Positions 7,665 to 17,096 of a DNA stretch of 64,000 nucleotides are shown piece by piece. The notes beneath the pieces were generated by a model. It searched no databases and was not told where the DNA came from. It saw only the letters and a list, made by a program, of their open reading frames with translations. A program made the translations under genes and the position numbers. The DNA comes from Nocardiopsis coralli (GTDB lineage: Bacteria > Actinomycetota > Actinomycetes > Streptosporangiales > Streptosporangiaceae). The stretch is from the NCBI RefSeq assembly GCF_014892575.1, contig NZ_JADBGI010000030.1, positions 1 through 64,000 of the forward strand, written 5' to 3'. The stretch's first letter is position 1. Each line of letters starts with the position of its first letter.

Positions 7665-8995
7665 TGGAGGCTCCTAGGGCGAGTCGGGTCGGTGCTGGTC
7701 GGGTGCGGGGCGGCCCCGTCGATCGTTGCGGCGTAACGCCGGGCGGTCAGCTCCGCGACGGCACGCCAGGTGAAGCGTTCCTGGACCCGGTCCCACGCGG
7801 CGGCGCCCATGCGGGCACGTTCGTCGGGGTCGTCCATGAGGGCGCCGATCTCCTTGGCGAGGAGTTCGTCGTCGCCGGGGGCGATGAGGCGGCCCGCGTC
7901 GCCGTCGGTGCCCACGACCTCGGGCAGGGCGCCGGCATGGCTGGCGATCAGCGGGGTCCCGCACGCCATGGCCTCCACGGCGGGCAGGGAGAAGCCTTCG
8001 TAGAACGACGGGACGACGGCGACCTCCGCGGAGGCGATGAGGTCGCCCAGGGCGGTGTCGTCGATGCCGCTGACGAACTCGACGCGGTCGCGCAGCCCGA
8101 GTTCGTCGACGAGGCGGTCGGTGGGCCCGTCCTCCCGGGGTTTGCTGACCACGGTGAGGCTGATGTCGCGTTCCTCCGCCAGCCGGGCGGCGGCGCGAAG
8201 GAGCACGGCCACGCCCTTGAGGGGGCTGTCGGCGCTGGCGGTGCACACGATGCGGCCGGGCACGCGTGCGGTGTCCGGGCGGGGATGGAAGTGGCGGGTG
8301 TCCACGCCCAGCGGGGTGACCTCCATGTGCTCGGGGCGCACACCGAACTCGCGGGCGATGTCGTCGGCGGAGGACTGGGACGGCACCAGGATCGGGTCGA
8401 GCTTGCGGGCCACGCGCGCCTGCATGCGCACGAAGGAGTACCAGCGGCGCTTGGTGAGCTTCTGCAGGCCGCGGGCTTCCTCGAGCTCGATGCGGCGGTC
8501 GACGCTGATGGGGTGGTGGATGGTCGTGACCAGGGGGAGCCCGGCCGCGCGGATGCCGAGCAGGCCCCAGCCGAGCGTCTGGTTGTCGTGGACCACATCG
8601 AAGTCGTCCAGGCGGCGCCGGAGTTCGCGGTTGGCGCGCAGGGAGTAGGTGAGAGGTTCGGGGAAACCGGCCGTCCACATGGTGGCGACCTCGAGCACGT
8701 CGATCCAGTCGCGCCACTCGCGCAGGGGCGGGGCGGTGAAGGGTGCGGCGTCGTTGTAGAGGTCGAGGGAGGGGATCTTCTCCAGTTTCACGCCCTCGTC
8801 GAGCACGGGGTAGGGCTGGCCGGACAGGACGGTGACGTCGTGTCTGAGCGCGGCGAGTTCGCGGGACAGGTGCCGGACGTAGACACCCTGTCCGCCGACG
8901 TGCTGCTTGCTCCGGTAGGAGAGCAGGGCCACGCGTAGGGGGCGCGTGTGGGAGGGCCGTGGGCTCGGTCCCGTGTTGTCGACCGGCAGGGTCAA
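7661..8995 (-). CDS. GT4-family glycosyltransferase
   Basis: A 444-residue GT-B fold enzyme that transfers a sugar from a nucleotide or lipid donor. The N-terminal domain has GGQGVYVRHLSREL near 30, and the C-terminal donor domain has VPSFYEGFSLPAVEAMACG, the E-x7-E motif of GT4 retaining enzymes. I chose TTG 8995 because GAGGTGG lies 5 nt upstream. The reading frame is open far upstream, but that part is the shadow of another gene. It is the first gene of the operon with the methyltransferase and prenyltransferase-like protein; the three probably modify one lipid-linked or secondary-metabolite glycan. Confidence 0.88.
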   Translation of the reverse strand: MTLPVDNTGPSPRPSHTRPLRVALLSYRSKQHVGGQGVYVRHLSRELAALRHDVTVLSGQPYPVLDEGVKLEKIPSLDLYNDAAPFTAPPLREWRDWIDVLEVATMWTAGFPEPLTYSLRANRELRRRLDDFDVVHDNQTLGWGLLGIRAAGLPLVTTIHHPISVDRRIELEEARGLQKLTKRRWYSFVRMQARVARKLDPILVPSQSSADDIAREFGVRPEHMEVTPLGVDTRHFHPRPDTARVPGRIVCTASADSPLKGVAVLLRAAARLAEERDISLTVVSKPREDGPTDRLVDELGLRDRVEFVSGIDDTALGDLIASAEVAVVPSFYEGFSLPAVEAMACGTPLIASHAGALPEVVGTDGDAGRLIAPGDDELLAKEIGALMDDPDERARMGAAAWDRVQERFTWRAVAELTARRYAATIDGAAPHPTSTDPTRPRSLH

Positions 8996-9218
8996 GAGTC
9001 CACCTCTTCGTCGGTTCGCTGGCCCGTCCCGCCCGTGCCCCGCCGCCGGCCCTGGGAGGGGCCGCGGCTCGGTGGCCGGCCTGCGCCGCGGGCCGCCGGA
9101 GGGGACGCGGTCGTCTGCGGCGCGGAGCGGGTGCCCGCCGGTGAACAGGCGTGGGCGACCACATGTTACTCGGCAGTTGGGTTCGGTGCGGAGGGCGGGC
9201 CGGGTCTGGGACCGGATC

Positions 9219-10250
9219 TTATGCGGGGCTTGCGGGGGCGGCGACGGCGGCCCACAACGGGAGGTCGGGCGTGCCGGTGCGGGTGGCGCGCCCGCGCTCC
9301 TCGAGCAGGCGCAGGTGGGCGACGGTCTCGGCGGCGGCCATGTGCCGGGCGCGCACGCGCATGTCGGCCCATCGGCGGCGCCAGGTGAGGCCGGAGGTGA
9401 TCTGCCACAGGGTCGCCCGGCCCGCGTGGCGGAGGAGGGCGGACATCTCGTCGAGGCGCTCCTCGTGGTGTTCGGCGATGGCCCCGGCGCGTTCGGAGAG
9501 ACCGGTGAAGCGGTGTTCGTGTGAGGGAAGGCACAGTAGCCGGTCGGCCTCGGGGATGCGTCCGACGGCGGCCTGGGAGGCGATGAAGTCACCGAGGGGG
9601 TCGCCGTCGGTGGAGAGCAGGGGGAACTGGCCCACGTGCGGGGTGATGCGGGGTAGGACGTGGTCGCCGGTGAAGAAGACGTCGGCGTCGTCCAGGTGCA
9701 GGCACAGGTGCCCGGGGCTGTGGCCGGGGGTCCACACGGCGCGCAGGGTGCGGCCGGGCAGGTCGACGGTGTCGCCGTCCTTGAGGGCCAGGTCGGGCAC
9801 GGCGGAGGGTTCGGGGAGGTCGGTCTCGGCGGCGAAGGCGGCCAGGTCCTCCTCGGGGAACCCTGCGCGGCGGAGTTGGCCGGCCAGGGCGGTGACCCGT
9901 TCGTGTGCGGGTTCGGCGGCCAGGCGTTCGGTGATGTCGATGTCGGCCGGGTGCATGGCGATCCAGGCGCCGGAGGCCGCGCGCAGGCGTCCGGCCAGGC
10001 CGGCGTGGTCGGGGTGGAAGTGGGTGAGGACCGCGCCCCGGATGCCCTCGATGCTGTGGCCGGTCCGTTCGACGGCGCGGGTGAGGGCGTCCCAGGACTC
10101 CTCGTGGTTCCAGCCGGTGTCGACGAGGACCGCGCCGTCGTCGCCGGACACGAGGTAGACGTAGGTGAAGCCGAGCGGGTTGCCGGGGATGGGCACGGGC
10201 AGGCTCCAGACGCCGTGGCCGAGCTCCTCGACCCGGGGCATCTCTCGCAT
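9219..10250 (-). CDS. MBL-fold metallo-hydrolase
   Basis: A 343-residue metallo-beta-lactamase-fold hydrolase. The dinuclear metal motif THFHPDHAG (HxHxDH) lies near residue 83, TPGHSPGH near 180 and FTGDHVLP near 199. The C-terminal 90 residues are helical and look like the thioesterase/glyoxalase II-like MBL family. ATG 10250 follows AGAGGTGTCAGG. The gene is divergent from a KstR-like TetR gene, and a palindrome at 10274-10286 lies in its leader, so the regulator may control it. A lipid thioester substrate would fit that pairing but is inference. Confidence 0.85.
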   Translation of the reverse strand: MREMPRVEELGHGVWSLPVPIPGNPLGFTYVYLVSGDDGAVLVDTGWNHEESWDALTRAVERTGHSIEGIRGAVLTHFHPDHAGLAGRLRAASGAWIAMHPADIDITERLAAEPAHERVTALAGQLRRAGFPEEDLAAFAAETDLPEPSAVPDLALKDGDTVDLPGRTLRAVWTPGHSPGHLCLHLDDADVFFTGDHVLPRITPHVGQFPLLSTDGDPLGDFIASQAAVGRIPEADRLLCLPSHEHRFTGLSERAGAIAEHHEERLDEMSALLRHAGRATLWQITSGLTWRRRWADMRVRARHMAAAETVAHLRLLEERGRATRTGTPDLPLWAAVAAPASPA

Positions 10251-10273
10251 CCTGACACCTCTCCTGTCGAAAC

Positions 10274-10286
10274 CGAATCGGATTCG
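10274..10286. promoter_or_regulatory. Palindrome CGAATC-G-GATTCG upstream of the MBL gene
   Basis: A perfect 6-1-6 inverted repeat 24 bp upstream of the MBL-hydrolase start, in the divergent intergenic region. It is a candidate operator, but no protein can be assigned from sequence. Confidence 0.45.
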
Positions 10287-10349
10287 ATGGTACTGGCGCG
10301 GGTCTCGGGCCGACGGGGCAGGTCGGGGTCGACGCGGCAGGTGGAGGCG

Positions 10350-10367
10350 AATAGAACATATTCTATT
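10350..10367. promoter_or_regulatory. Candidate KstR-type operator (site 1)
   Basis: AATAGAACATATTCTATT has perfect 7-bp arms around CATA. Its core TAGAACATATTCTA matches the KstR pattern TnnAACnnGTTnnA except for one base. It sits in an AT-rich island between the divergent MBL and TetR genes. The neighbouring TetR protein resembles KstR, so autoregulation is plausible. Confidence 0.55.
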
Positions 10368-10481
10368 GAGCCTGGACGGAAGGGGTGAAAACTCTCCTCC
10401 GACTCTCGTATAACCACTGCCACGTCGCATGATGAGGCGCGGATCATGGGTTCGATCGGCTGCGCGCGCGGGAATGGCTCG

Positions 10482-10495
10482 GATAACGTGTTCTC
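10482..10495. promoter_or_regulatory. Candidate KstR-type operator (site 2)
   Basis: GATAACGTGTTCTC carries the exact AACnnGTT core of the KstR pattern, but the outer T and A are replaced. It lies about 100 bp upstream of the TetR start. Confidence 0.4.
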
Positions 10496-10594
10496 ATTGA
10501 GGCGCCCGCGCGGAGGCTGAGGCGCCGGTGAGCTGGGTTCCAGGGCCGCGGCGGACGGGCAGCGCGCGGGCCGAAGAGGAATGGGAGAGATCCT

Positions 10595-11209
10595 GTGGCC
10601 GTGCAGGCGCCGACCGGAACGCTGTCGCGAAGTCAGACCCAGCGTCGCAAACGCATCGTGCAGACCGCCGCGGCGCTGGCCGTGCGCGGCGGTGTCGAGG
10701 CCATGCAGATGCGCTCGGTCGCCGAACGGGCCGGGGTCGCTCTGGGCACCCTGTACCGCTACTTCCCGTCCAAGATGGACCTCGTGGTCGCCGTGGTCAC
10801 CGAGGAGCTCGACCTGCTCGAGGGCGGGATCGTGCGCCGCCCTCCCACGGCCGACACCCCCGCCGGACGCGCGGTCGACGTGCTGCTGCGCGCCACCCGC
10901 GGGCTCATGCGCGAGCCGGAGCTGGCCGACGCGCTCGTGCGCTCCCTCATCATGGCCGAGGTCAAGATCGAGCTCGACGTGCGCATCTCCGACCTGGTCT
11001 GGCGTGTGGTCACCGGTGCACTGGACACCGACGAGGAGGGTCACCCGGTCGATCCGGTGGACCGCCATGACGAGGGGTACGTGCTCGTCGGGTCGCTGAC
11101 CAGCGTGTGGATCTTCGAGCTGGTGGAGATCCTCAAGGGCCGCCGCACCGTCGACGAGGCCGAGGAGCGCCTGCACCTGACCGCCGAGCGGCTGCTCGCC
11201 GGGTTCTGA
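10595..11209 (+). CDS. TetR-family regulator, KstR-like
   Basis: A 204-residue DNA-binding repressor. The N-terminal helix-turn-helix (RRKRIVQTAA, then GGVEAMQMRSVAERAGVALG and TLYRYFPSKMDL, residues about 20-65) strongly resembles KstR, the mycobacterial regulator of sterol catabolism. The C-terminal domain would bind an acyl-CoA-type ligand. GTG 10595 is preceded by GGGAGAG at 5 nt spacing. No sterol genes occur in this window, so the regulon lies elsewhere or the ligand differs. A strong hairpin follows the stop. Confidence 0.85.
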   Translation: MAVQAPTGTLSRSQTQRRKRIVQTAAALAVRGGVEAMQMRSVAERAGVALGTLYRYFPSKMDLVVAVVTEELDLLEGGIVRRPPTADTPAGRAVDVLLRATRGLMREPELADALVRSLIMAEVKIELDVRISDLVWRVVTGALDTDEEGHPVDPVDRHDEGYVLVGSLTSVWIFELVEILKGRRTVDEAEERLHLTAERLLAGF

Positions 11210-11226
11210 CCACGCCGTAGGTCGGG

Positions 11227-11280
11227 GATCTTGCTACTGGAGCAGGTATCGGCGCTGAAGTTGGCTCTGGTAGCAAGATC
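11227..11280. terminator. Large hairpin between convergent TetR and sigma-like genes
   Basis: GATCTTGCTAC at 11227-11237 is perfectly inverted at 11270-11280. Counting G-U pairs the stem extends to about 17 bp, closing a loop of about 20 nt. It lies 18 nt after one stop codon and 14 nt from the other, so a bidirectional terminator is likely, although there is no T-run. It is noticeably less GC-rich than its surroundings. Confidence 0.6.
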
Positions 11281-11293
11281 TCCGCAGGAAGCG

Positions 11294-12784
<1,491 letters not shown>

Positions 12785-13146
12785 GATTCTCCCCCCGCTC
12801 TCCCCGTGACGCTAGCGACGCGTGCCCGGTGGCGTGGGGGAATCGGTGAGCTGTGTCCTGAAGGTAAGGGTTCTGTTACCCCTACCTCCGGGTAAGGGGG
12901 AGGGTCGTCCCGAGGGCGTCACCGGAACCGGGGCCCGGAACGGTTTCCGGCGGCCGCCGGAGCATGGCACTGGTCCCCGGCAGTCGGCACGCCGCTCTCG
13001 GGCCGCCCGGAGGGTGCCCCGAGCCACCCCGCCACTGGGAGAGCCGTACCGAAGCGCCCCTGCCTCGGGGCGGTCGCCGGGTCGCCCTGCTGGTCCGAGC
13101 CGAGTCCTCTCCGGGGCACCCCGAACCGGGGCGGGCCCCTCCCGCG
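12785..13146. other. Gene-free region with three mutually exclusive stem arms
   Basis: No credible gene was found. At 12863-12867 (GGTAA), 12876-12881 (TTACCC) and 12890-12895 (GGGTAA), the middle arm can pair with either flank, an attenuator-like arrangement upstream of the minus-strand sigma-like gene. The remaining 230 bp, downstream of nadA, contains short GC palindromes (for example CCGGCGGCCGCCGG at 12947-12960) but no convincing terminator with a T-run. Confidence 0.4.
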
Positions 13147-14139
13147 TCACTCCCCGCCGCGGGAAGGGCTGCCGATGGAGACCATGCGCTCCACGGAACG
13201 CCGGGCCCGCTCGGAGACGTCGGCGTCCACCGTGATCTCCGTGGTCCCGTTGCGCAGCGAGTTCAGCAGCTTCTCGGGGTCGATCATCTTCATGTAGTGG
13301 CACTCGGCCCGGTCGTTGACCGCCTCGAACTGCGTGGTGCCGTTGGCGTTGCGCAGCTGGTGCAGCATCCCGGTCTCGGTGGCGATGAGGACCTTGGCCG
13401 CGTCGGTCCGCTCGGCCGCGTCGAGCATGCCGCCCGTGGAGAGCACCTTGACGCGTTCCTGCGGCACGGCACCGCTGCCCACCAGGTACAGCGCCGACGT
13501 CGCGCACCCGCACTCGGGGTGCACGTAGACCTCCGCGTCGGGTTCGGAGTCCACCCGCTCGCGCAGGGTGTGCCCGTCGATGCCGGCGTGCACGTGGCAC
13601 TCGCCCATCCACACGTGGATGTTCTCCCGCCCGGTGACCCGCTTGACGTGCGCGCCCAGGAACTGGTCCGGCAGGAACAGGATCTCCCGGTCCTCGGGGA
13701 TCGACCGGATCACGTCGGCGGCGTTGGACGAGGTGCAGCAGATGTCGGTCTCGGCCTTCACCGCGGCGGTGGTGTTGACGTAGGCGACCACCACGGCGCC
13801 GGGGTGCTCGGCCTTCCACGCCCGCACGTCCTCGGCGGTGATCGTGTCGGCCAGCGAGCACCCGGCGTTCGGGTCGGGCAGCAGGACCGTCTTCTCCGGC
13901 GCCAGGATCTTGGCGGTCTCGGCCATGAAGTGCACGCCGCAGAACACGATGGTGCGCGCCTCGACCTGCGCGGCCAGCCGGGACAGCGCCAGGGAGTCGC
14001 CGGTGTGGTGGGCCACGTCCTGGATCTCGGGCCGCTGGTAGTTGTGCGCGAGGATCACGGCGTCGCGTTCCTCGGCCAGGCGGCGGACCTCCTCGGCCCA
14101 GGCCTGTCTGCTCGTGCTGTCGGTGGCGGTGGCTGTCAT
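13147..14139 (-). CDS. nadA: Quinolinate synthase NadA
   Basis: A 330-residue [4Fe-4S] enzyme that condenses iminoaspartate with dihydroxyacetone phosphate to quinolinate in de novo NAD synthesis. The three expected cluster cysteines are present in [19 protein letters not shown] and RAECHYMKM, and the length is normal. ATG 14139 follows GAGGGAG at 8 nt. nadB and nadC are not adjacent on the minus strand here. The gene is divergent from an NrtR-type regulator, and a long palindrome lies in the shared promoter region, so NAD-dependent repression is likely. Confidence 0.96.
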   Translation of the reverse strand: MTATATDSTSRQAWAEEVRRLAEERDAVILAHNYQRPEIQDVAHHTGDSLALSRLAAQVEARTIVFCGVHFMAETAKILAPEKTVLLPDPNAGCSLADTITAEDVRAWKAEHPGAVVVAYVNTTAAVKAETDICCTSSNAADVIRSIPEDREILFLPDQFLGAHVKRVTGRENIHVWMGECHVHAGIDGHTLRERVDSEPDAEVYVHPECGCATSALYLVGSGAVPQERVKVLSTGGMLDAAERTDAAKVLIATETGMLHQLRNANGTTQFEAVNDRAECHYMKMIDPEKLLNSLRNGTTEITVDADVSERARRSVERMVSIGSPSRGGE

Positions 14140-14211
14140 GGCGCTGCTCCCTCGGGGGCCGGAAAAGCACGGTGCCGGTGACCGTGCGGGGGGTGGTCCA
14201 TGCCCTGAGCA

Positions 14212-14238
14212 GAGTTTTTGTCTGTCAGGCACAAACTC
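14212..14238. promoter_or_regulatory. Candidate NrtR operator between nadA and nrtR
   Basis: A 27-bp imperfect palindrome beginning GAGTTTTTGTCTG and ending GGCACAAACTC; 11 of the 13 arm pairs match. It lies 73 bp from the nadA start and 38 bp from the preferred start of the regulator. NrtR proteins bind about 20-bp palindromes upstream of NAD-synthesis genes, so this is the obvious candidate. Confidence 0.65.
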
Positions 14239-14275
14239 GATGAACCTTAACATGGTGCTCGACGGAAGGGACAGG

Positions 14276-15022
14276 GTGGATATCCCGCACGCGAACGCAC
14301 CAGTTGCACCCGCCGCCGGCGAGGAGGGCCCCGGCCGACCGCAGCCCCCGAGGTTCGGCCACGAGGCGCTCGCCGTCGTGCTCCAGATCCGGGACGGAGA
14401 GCTGTGCGTCCTGCTCTGGCGCCGCGCACTGCCCCCGTACGAGGGTTTCTGGGCCCTGCCCGGCGGCGCACTCGGCGTCGGCGAGGACCTGGGCGTGTCC
14501 ATCCGCAGACAGCTCGCGCAGAAGGTCGACGTGCGCGACCTGGCCCACCTCGAACAGCTCGAGACCCGAAGCGACCCCGAACGCGACCCCCGGCACCGCA
14601 CCCTGGCCACCGCCTACCTCGGCCTCGTGCCCGCCGACGTCGACCCGATCGTGCCCGCCGACACCGGCTGGCACCCCGCCGCCGACCTGCCCGCCATGGC
14701 CTTCGACCACGCCTCCGTCGTCCGCTCCGGGCGCCGCAGGCTGCGCGCCAAGCTCGGCTACACCAACGTCGGGTTCGCACTGGCCCCGCCGGAGTTCACC
14801 ATGTCCCAGCTCTCCGGCTACTACTGCTCCGCGCTGGGACACGACGTGGCCGCCACGAACCTGCGCCGGGTGCTGCTGCGGCGCGGACAGATCGAGGAGA
14901 CCGGACGTTCGGTGCCCTCGGGGCGCTCGGGCGGGCGGCCCGCGGCGCTCTTCCGCTTCCGCGACCGGAACCTGCAGATCACCGACGAGTTCGCGGTCCT
15001 GCGCCCGCCGAACGCGTCCTGA
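14276..15022 (+). CDS. nrtR: NrtR-type transcriptional regulator (Nudix domain plus winged helix)
   Basis: 248 residues. The N-terminal Nudix-like domain ([15 protein letters not shown] near 60) has a degraded Nudix box, expected for NrtR proteins that bind rather than hydrolyse ADP-ribose derivatives. The C-terminal winged helix ([18 protein letters not shown], then [10 protein letters not shown]) is the DNA-binding part. GTG 14276 is favoured because GGAAGGG lies about 6 nt upstream; ATG 14240 and 14252 are in frame but lack such a site, and 14240 would abut the operator. It is divergent from nadA, the classic NrtR target. Confidence 0.85.
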   Translation: MDIPHANAPVAPAAGEEGPGRPQPPRFGHEALAVVLQIRDGELCVLLWRRALPPYEGFWALPGGALGVGEDLGVSIRRQLAQKVDVRDLAHLEQLETRSDPERDPRHRTLATAYLGLVPADVDPIVPADTGWHPAADLPAMAFDHASVVRSGRRRLRAKLGYTNVGFALAPPEFTMSQLSGYYCSALGHDVAATNLRRVLLRRGQIEETGRSVPSGRSGGRPAALFRFRDRNLQITDEFAVLRPPNAS

Positions 15023-15044
15023 GGCGCGGGTACACTGCCACACC

Positions 15045-15722
15045 GTGACCATTCGTACCGTGGTGTTCGACGTCGGTGAGACGCTGATCGACGAGACCCG
15101 AATCTTCGCGCGCTGGGCCGACCGCATCGGCGTTCCGCACCTGGCCTTCTTCGGCACCATCGGCGGCGTCATCGCCTCCGGCGGAACCCACCTGGACGCC
15201 TTCCGCCTGTTCGTGCCCGGGTTCGACCTGGCCACCGAGAGCGCGCTCTGGCGCGACCAGGACCCCGACGGCCCGCGCGAACACTTCGGCCCCGAGGACC
15301 TCTACCCCGACGTGCGCCCCGGCTTCGCTGCCCTGCGTGCCCAGGACCTCACCCTCGTCATCGCCGGGAACCAGCCCCCCGAGGCCGGGCCCGCGCTGGC
15401 GGCCATGGACCTCGGTGTGTCCGGGATCGGCATCTCCGACGATTGGGGCGTGGCCAAGCCCGACCCCGTCTTCTTCGACCGCACCCTCGACCTGGTGCGC
15501 GAGGCCCGCCCGGGCACCGAACCCGGCGAGATCCTGTACGTGGGGGACCGCACCGACAACGACGTGCTCCCCGCCCGCGCCGCCGGGATGCGCACCGCCC
15601 TGCTGCGCCGCGGGCTCTACGGCTACCGCCACGCCGAACACCCCGACGCCGCCCGCGCGGACGTGGTCGCCGACGACCTGTTCGCCCTGGACACCTGGAT
15701 CGCCGAGCACAACCGCGCCTGA
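15045..15722 (+). CDS. HAD-superfamily hydrolase-like protein with altered motif I
   Basis: 225 residues with a Rossmann-like HAD fold. Motif I is VVFDVGETLID, so the nucleophile Asp is present, but the usual second Asp (general acid/base) is Gly. Motif II is near LVIAGN, Lys of motif III is in GVAKPDP, and motif IV is ILYVGDRTDNDVLPA. Loss of the D+2 acid suggests altered or weak phosphatase activity. GTG 15045 lies 22 nt after the nrtR stop, so the two genes are probably cotranscribed. Confidence 0.8.
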   Translation: MTIRTVVFDVGETLIDETRIFARWADRIGVPHLAFFGTIGGVIASGGTHLDAFRLFVPGFDLATESALWRDQDPDGPREHFGPEDLYPDVRPGFAALRAQDLTLVIAGNQPPEAGPALAAMDLGVSGIGISDDWGVAKPDPVFFDRTLDLVREARPGTEPGEILYVGDRTDNDVLPARAAGMRTALLRRGLYGYRHAEHPDAARADVVADDLFALDTWIAEHNRA

Positions 15723-15980
15723 TCCCACCCGAGGGCAGCGCACTCGCCGCCCCGCCACCGCCCGACCTGCGCAGACCGTGCCCCGGGCCCGCACACCCCG
15801 CACCGCCCCACAGCCGGCCACCGTGCCGTGTCCCCGGAACCCCTGTCCTGTCGGACTTGCGTGCGCTGCGGCGTGTCACCCGTTTGATCCCTCCGAAGGT
15901 GGGTAGCGTGCGAACCTGCGCACGGCCCGAACCCCCGCGGGGCCACCCCGACACCGTCCGCGAATGGAGACCACCCACCG

Positions 15981-17096
15981 ATGATCACGTTCGAGGGCGC
16001 CGCCAAGCACTATCCGGACGGCACCGTCGCCGTGGCAGGTCTCGACCTCACCGTCGAGAGCGGCCGCACCACCGTCTTCGTCGGCCCCTCCGGAAGCGGC
16101 AAGACGACCTCCCTGCGCATGGTCAACCGGATGGTCGAACCCACCTCCGGCAAGGTCCTGGTCGACGGACAGGACGTGCGCTCCCAGAACCCGGCCCAGC
16201 TGCGGCGCTCCATCGGCTACGTCATCCAGCAGGCCGGCCTGTTCCCGCACCGCACGGTCCGCGACAACATCGCCACCGTCCCCCTCCTCCTCGGCTGGGG
16301 ACGCGGCCGCGCCCGGGCCCGCGCCGCCGAACTCATGGATCTGGTCGGGCTCGAACCCTCCCAGGCCAAGCGCTATCCCCACCAGCTCTCCGGCGGACAG
16401 CAGCAACGGGTGGGTGTGGCCCGCGCGCTGGCCGCCGACCCGCCCGTCCTGCTCATGGACGAGCCCTTCAGCGCCGTCGACCCCGTGGTCCGCACCGGTC
16501 TGCAGGACGAGCTCCTGCGGCTGCAGGCCGAGCTGCACAAGACGGTCGTCCTCGTCACCCACGACATCGACGAGGCCATCAGGATCGGCGACCGGATCGC
16601 GGTCTTCCGCCCCGGCGGGGAACTCGCCCAGTACGACACCCCCGAACGCCTGCTGACACACCCCGTCGACGACTTCGTGGAGTCCTTCATCGGCTACGAC
16701 CGCGGGGTCCGCCGCCTGGCGTTCTTCCCCGCGAACGGCCTCTCCCTCCGCGAGGACGTGGTGCTGGACGACCAGGACACCGTCGAACGCGCCCTCAACA
16801 CCGTCGACACCGCCGGGGAACCGTGGGCCCTGGTGGTGGACCAGCTCCGCCGACCGCTCGGATGGGTGGCCGCCGACCGGCTCCGCCGCGAACCCTCCGG
16901 CGTAGAGCTGGGCCGGCTCGACCTCACCGCCTACGGGCACACCTTCGACGTCGAACGCGACTCCCTGCGGGCCGCCCTCGACGCCGCGGTGCTCTCCCCG
17001 GCCGGGCGGGCCGTGGGGGTGGACGCCGACGGGCGGGTGCTCGGCGTCGTCTCCCAGGCCGACCTGGGCGGCGCGATCTGGTCGGTGTCCGGATGA
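15981..17096 (+). CDS. Glycine betaine/choline-type ABC transporter, ATP-binding protein
   Basis: A 371-residue ATPase of an osmoprotectant importer (OpuCA/ProV type). Walker A GPSGSGKT is at residues 35-42, Q-loop QQAGLFPH near 83, signature LSGGQQQR near 135, Walker B VLLMDEPF near 157 and switch His in THDIDEA. A C-terminal CBS-like region (about 255-370) is the part that senses ionic strength in OpuA. The stop overlaps the next start (ATGA). It heads a four-gene operon with two permeases and a binding protein. Confidence 0.93.
   Translation: MITFEGAAKHYPDGTVAVAGLDLTVESGRTTVFVGPSGSGKTTSLRMVNRMVEPTSGKVLVDGQDVRSQNPAQLRRSIGYVIQQAGLFPHRTVRDNIATVPLLLGWGRGRARARAAELMDLVGLEPSQAKRYPHQLSGGQQQRVGVARALAADPPVLLMDEPFSAVDPVVRTGLQDELLRLQAELHKTVVLVTHDIDEAIRIGDRIAVFRPGGELAQYDTPERLLTHPVDDFVESFIGYDRGVRRLAFFPANGLSLREDVVLDDQDTVERALNTVDTAGEPWALVVDQLRRPLGWVAADRLRREPSGVELGRLDLTAYGHTFDVERDSLRAALDAAVLSPAGRAVGVDADGRVLGVVSQADLGGAIWSVSG

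Noticed and set aside
7661-11176. 1,171-codon frame extending the glycosyltransferase upstream
   Set aside because: The extension is a shadow of the MBL hydrolase and TetR genes; TTG 8995 with GAGGTGG is the credible start.
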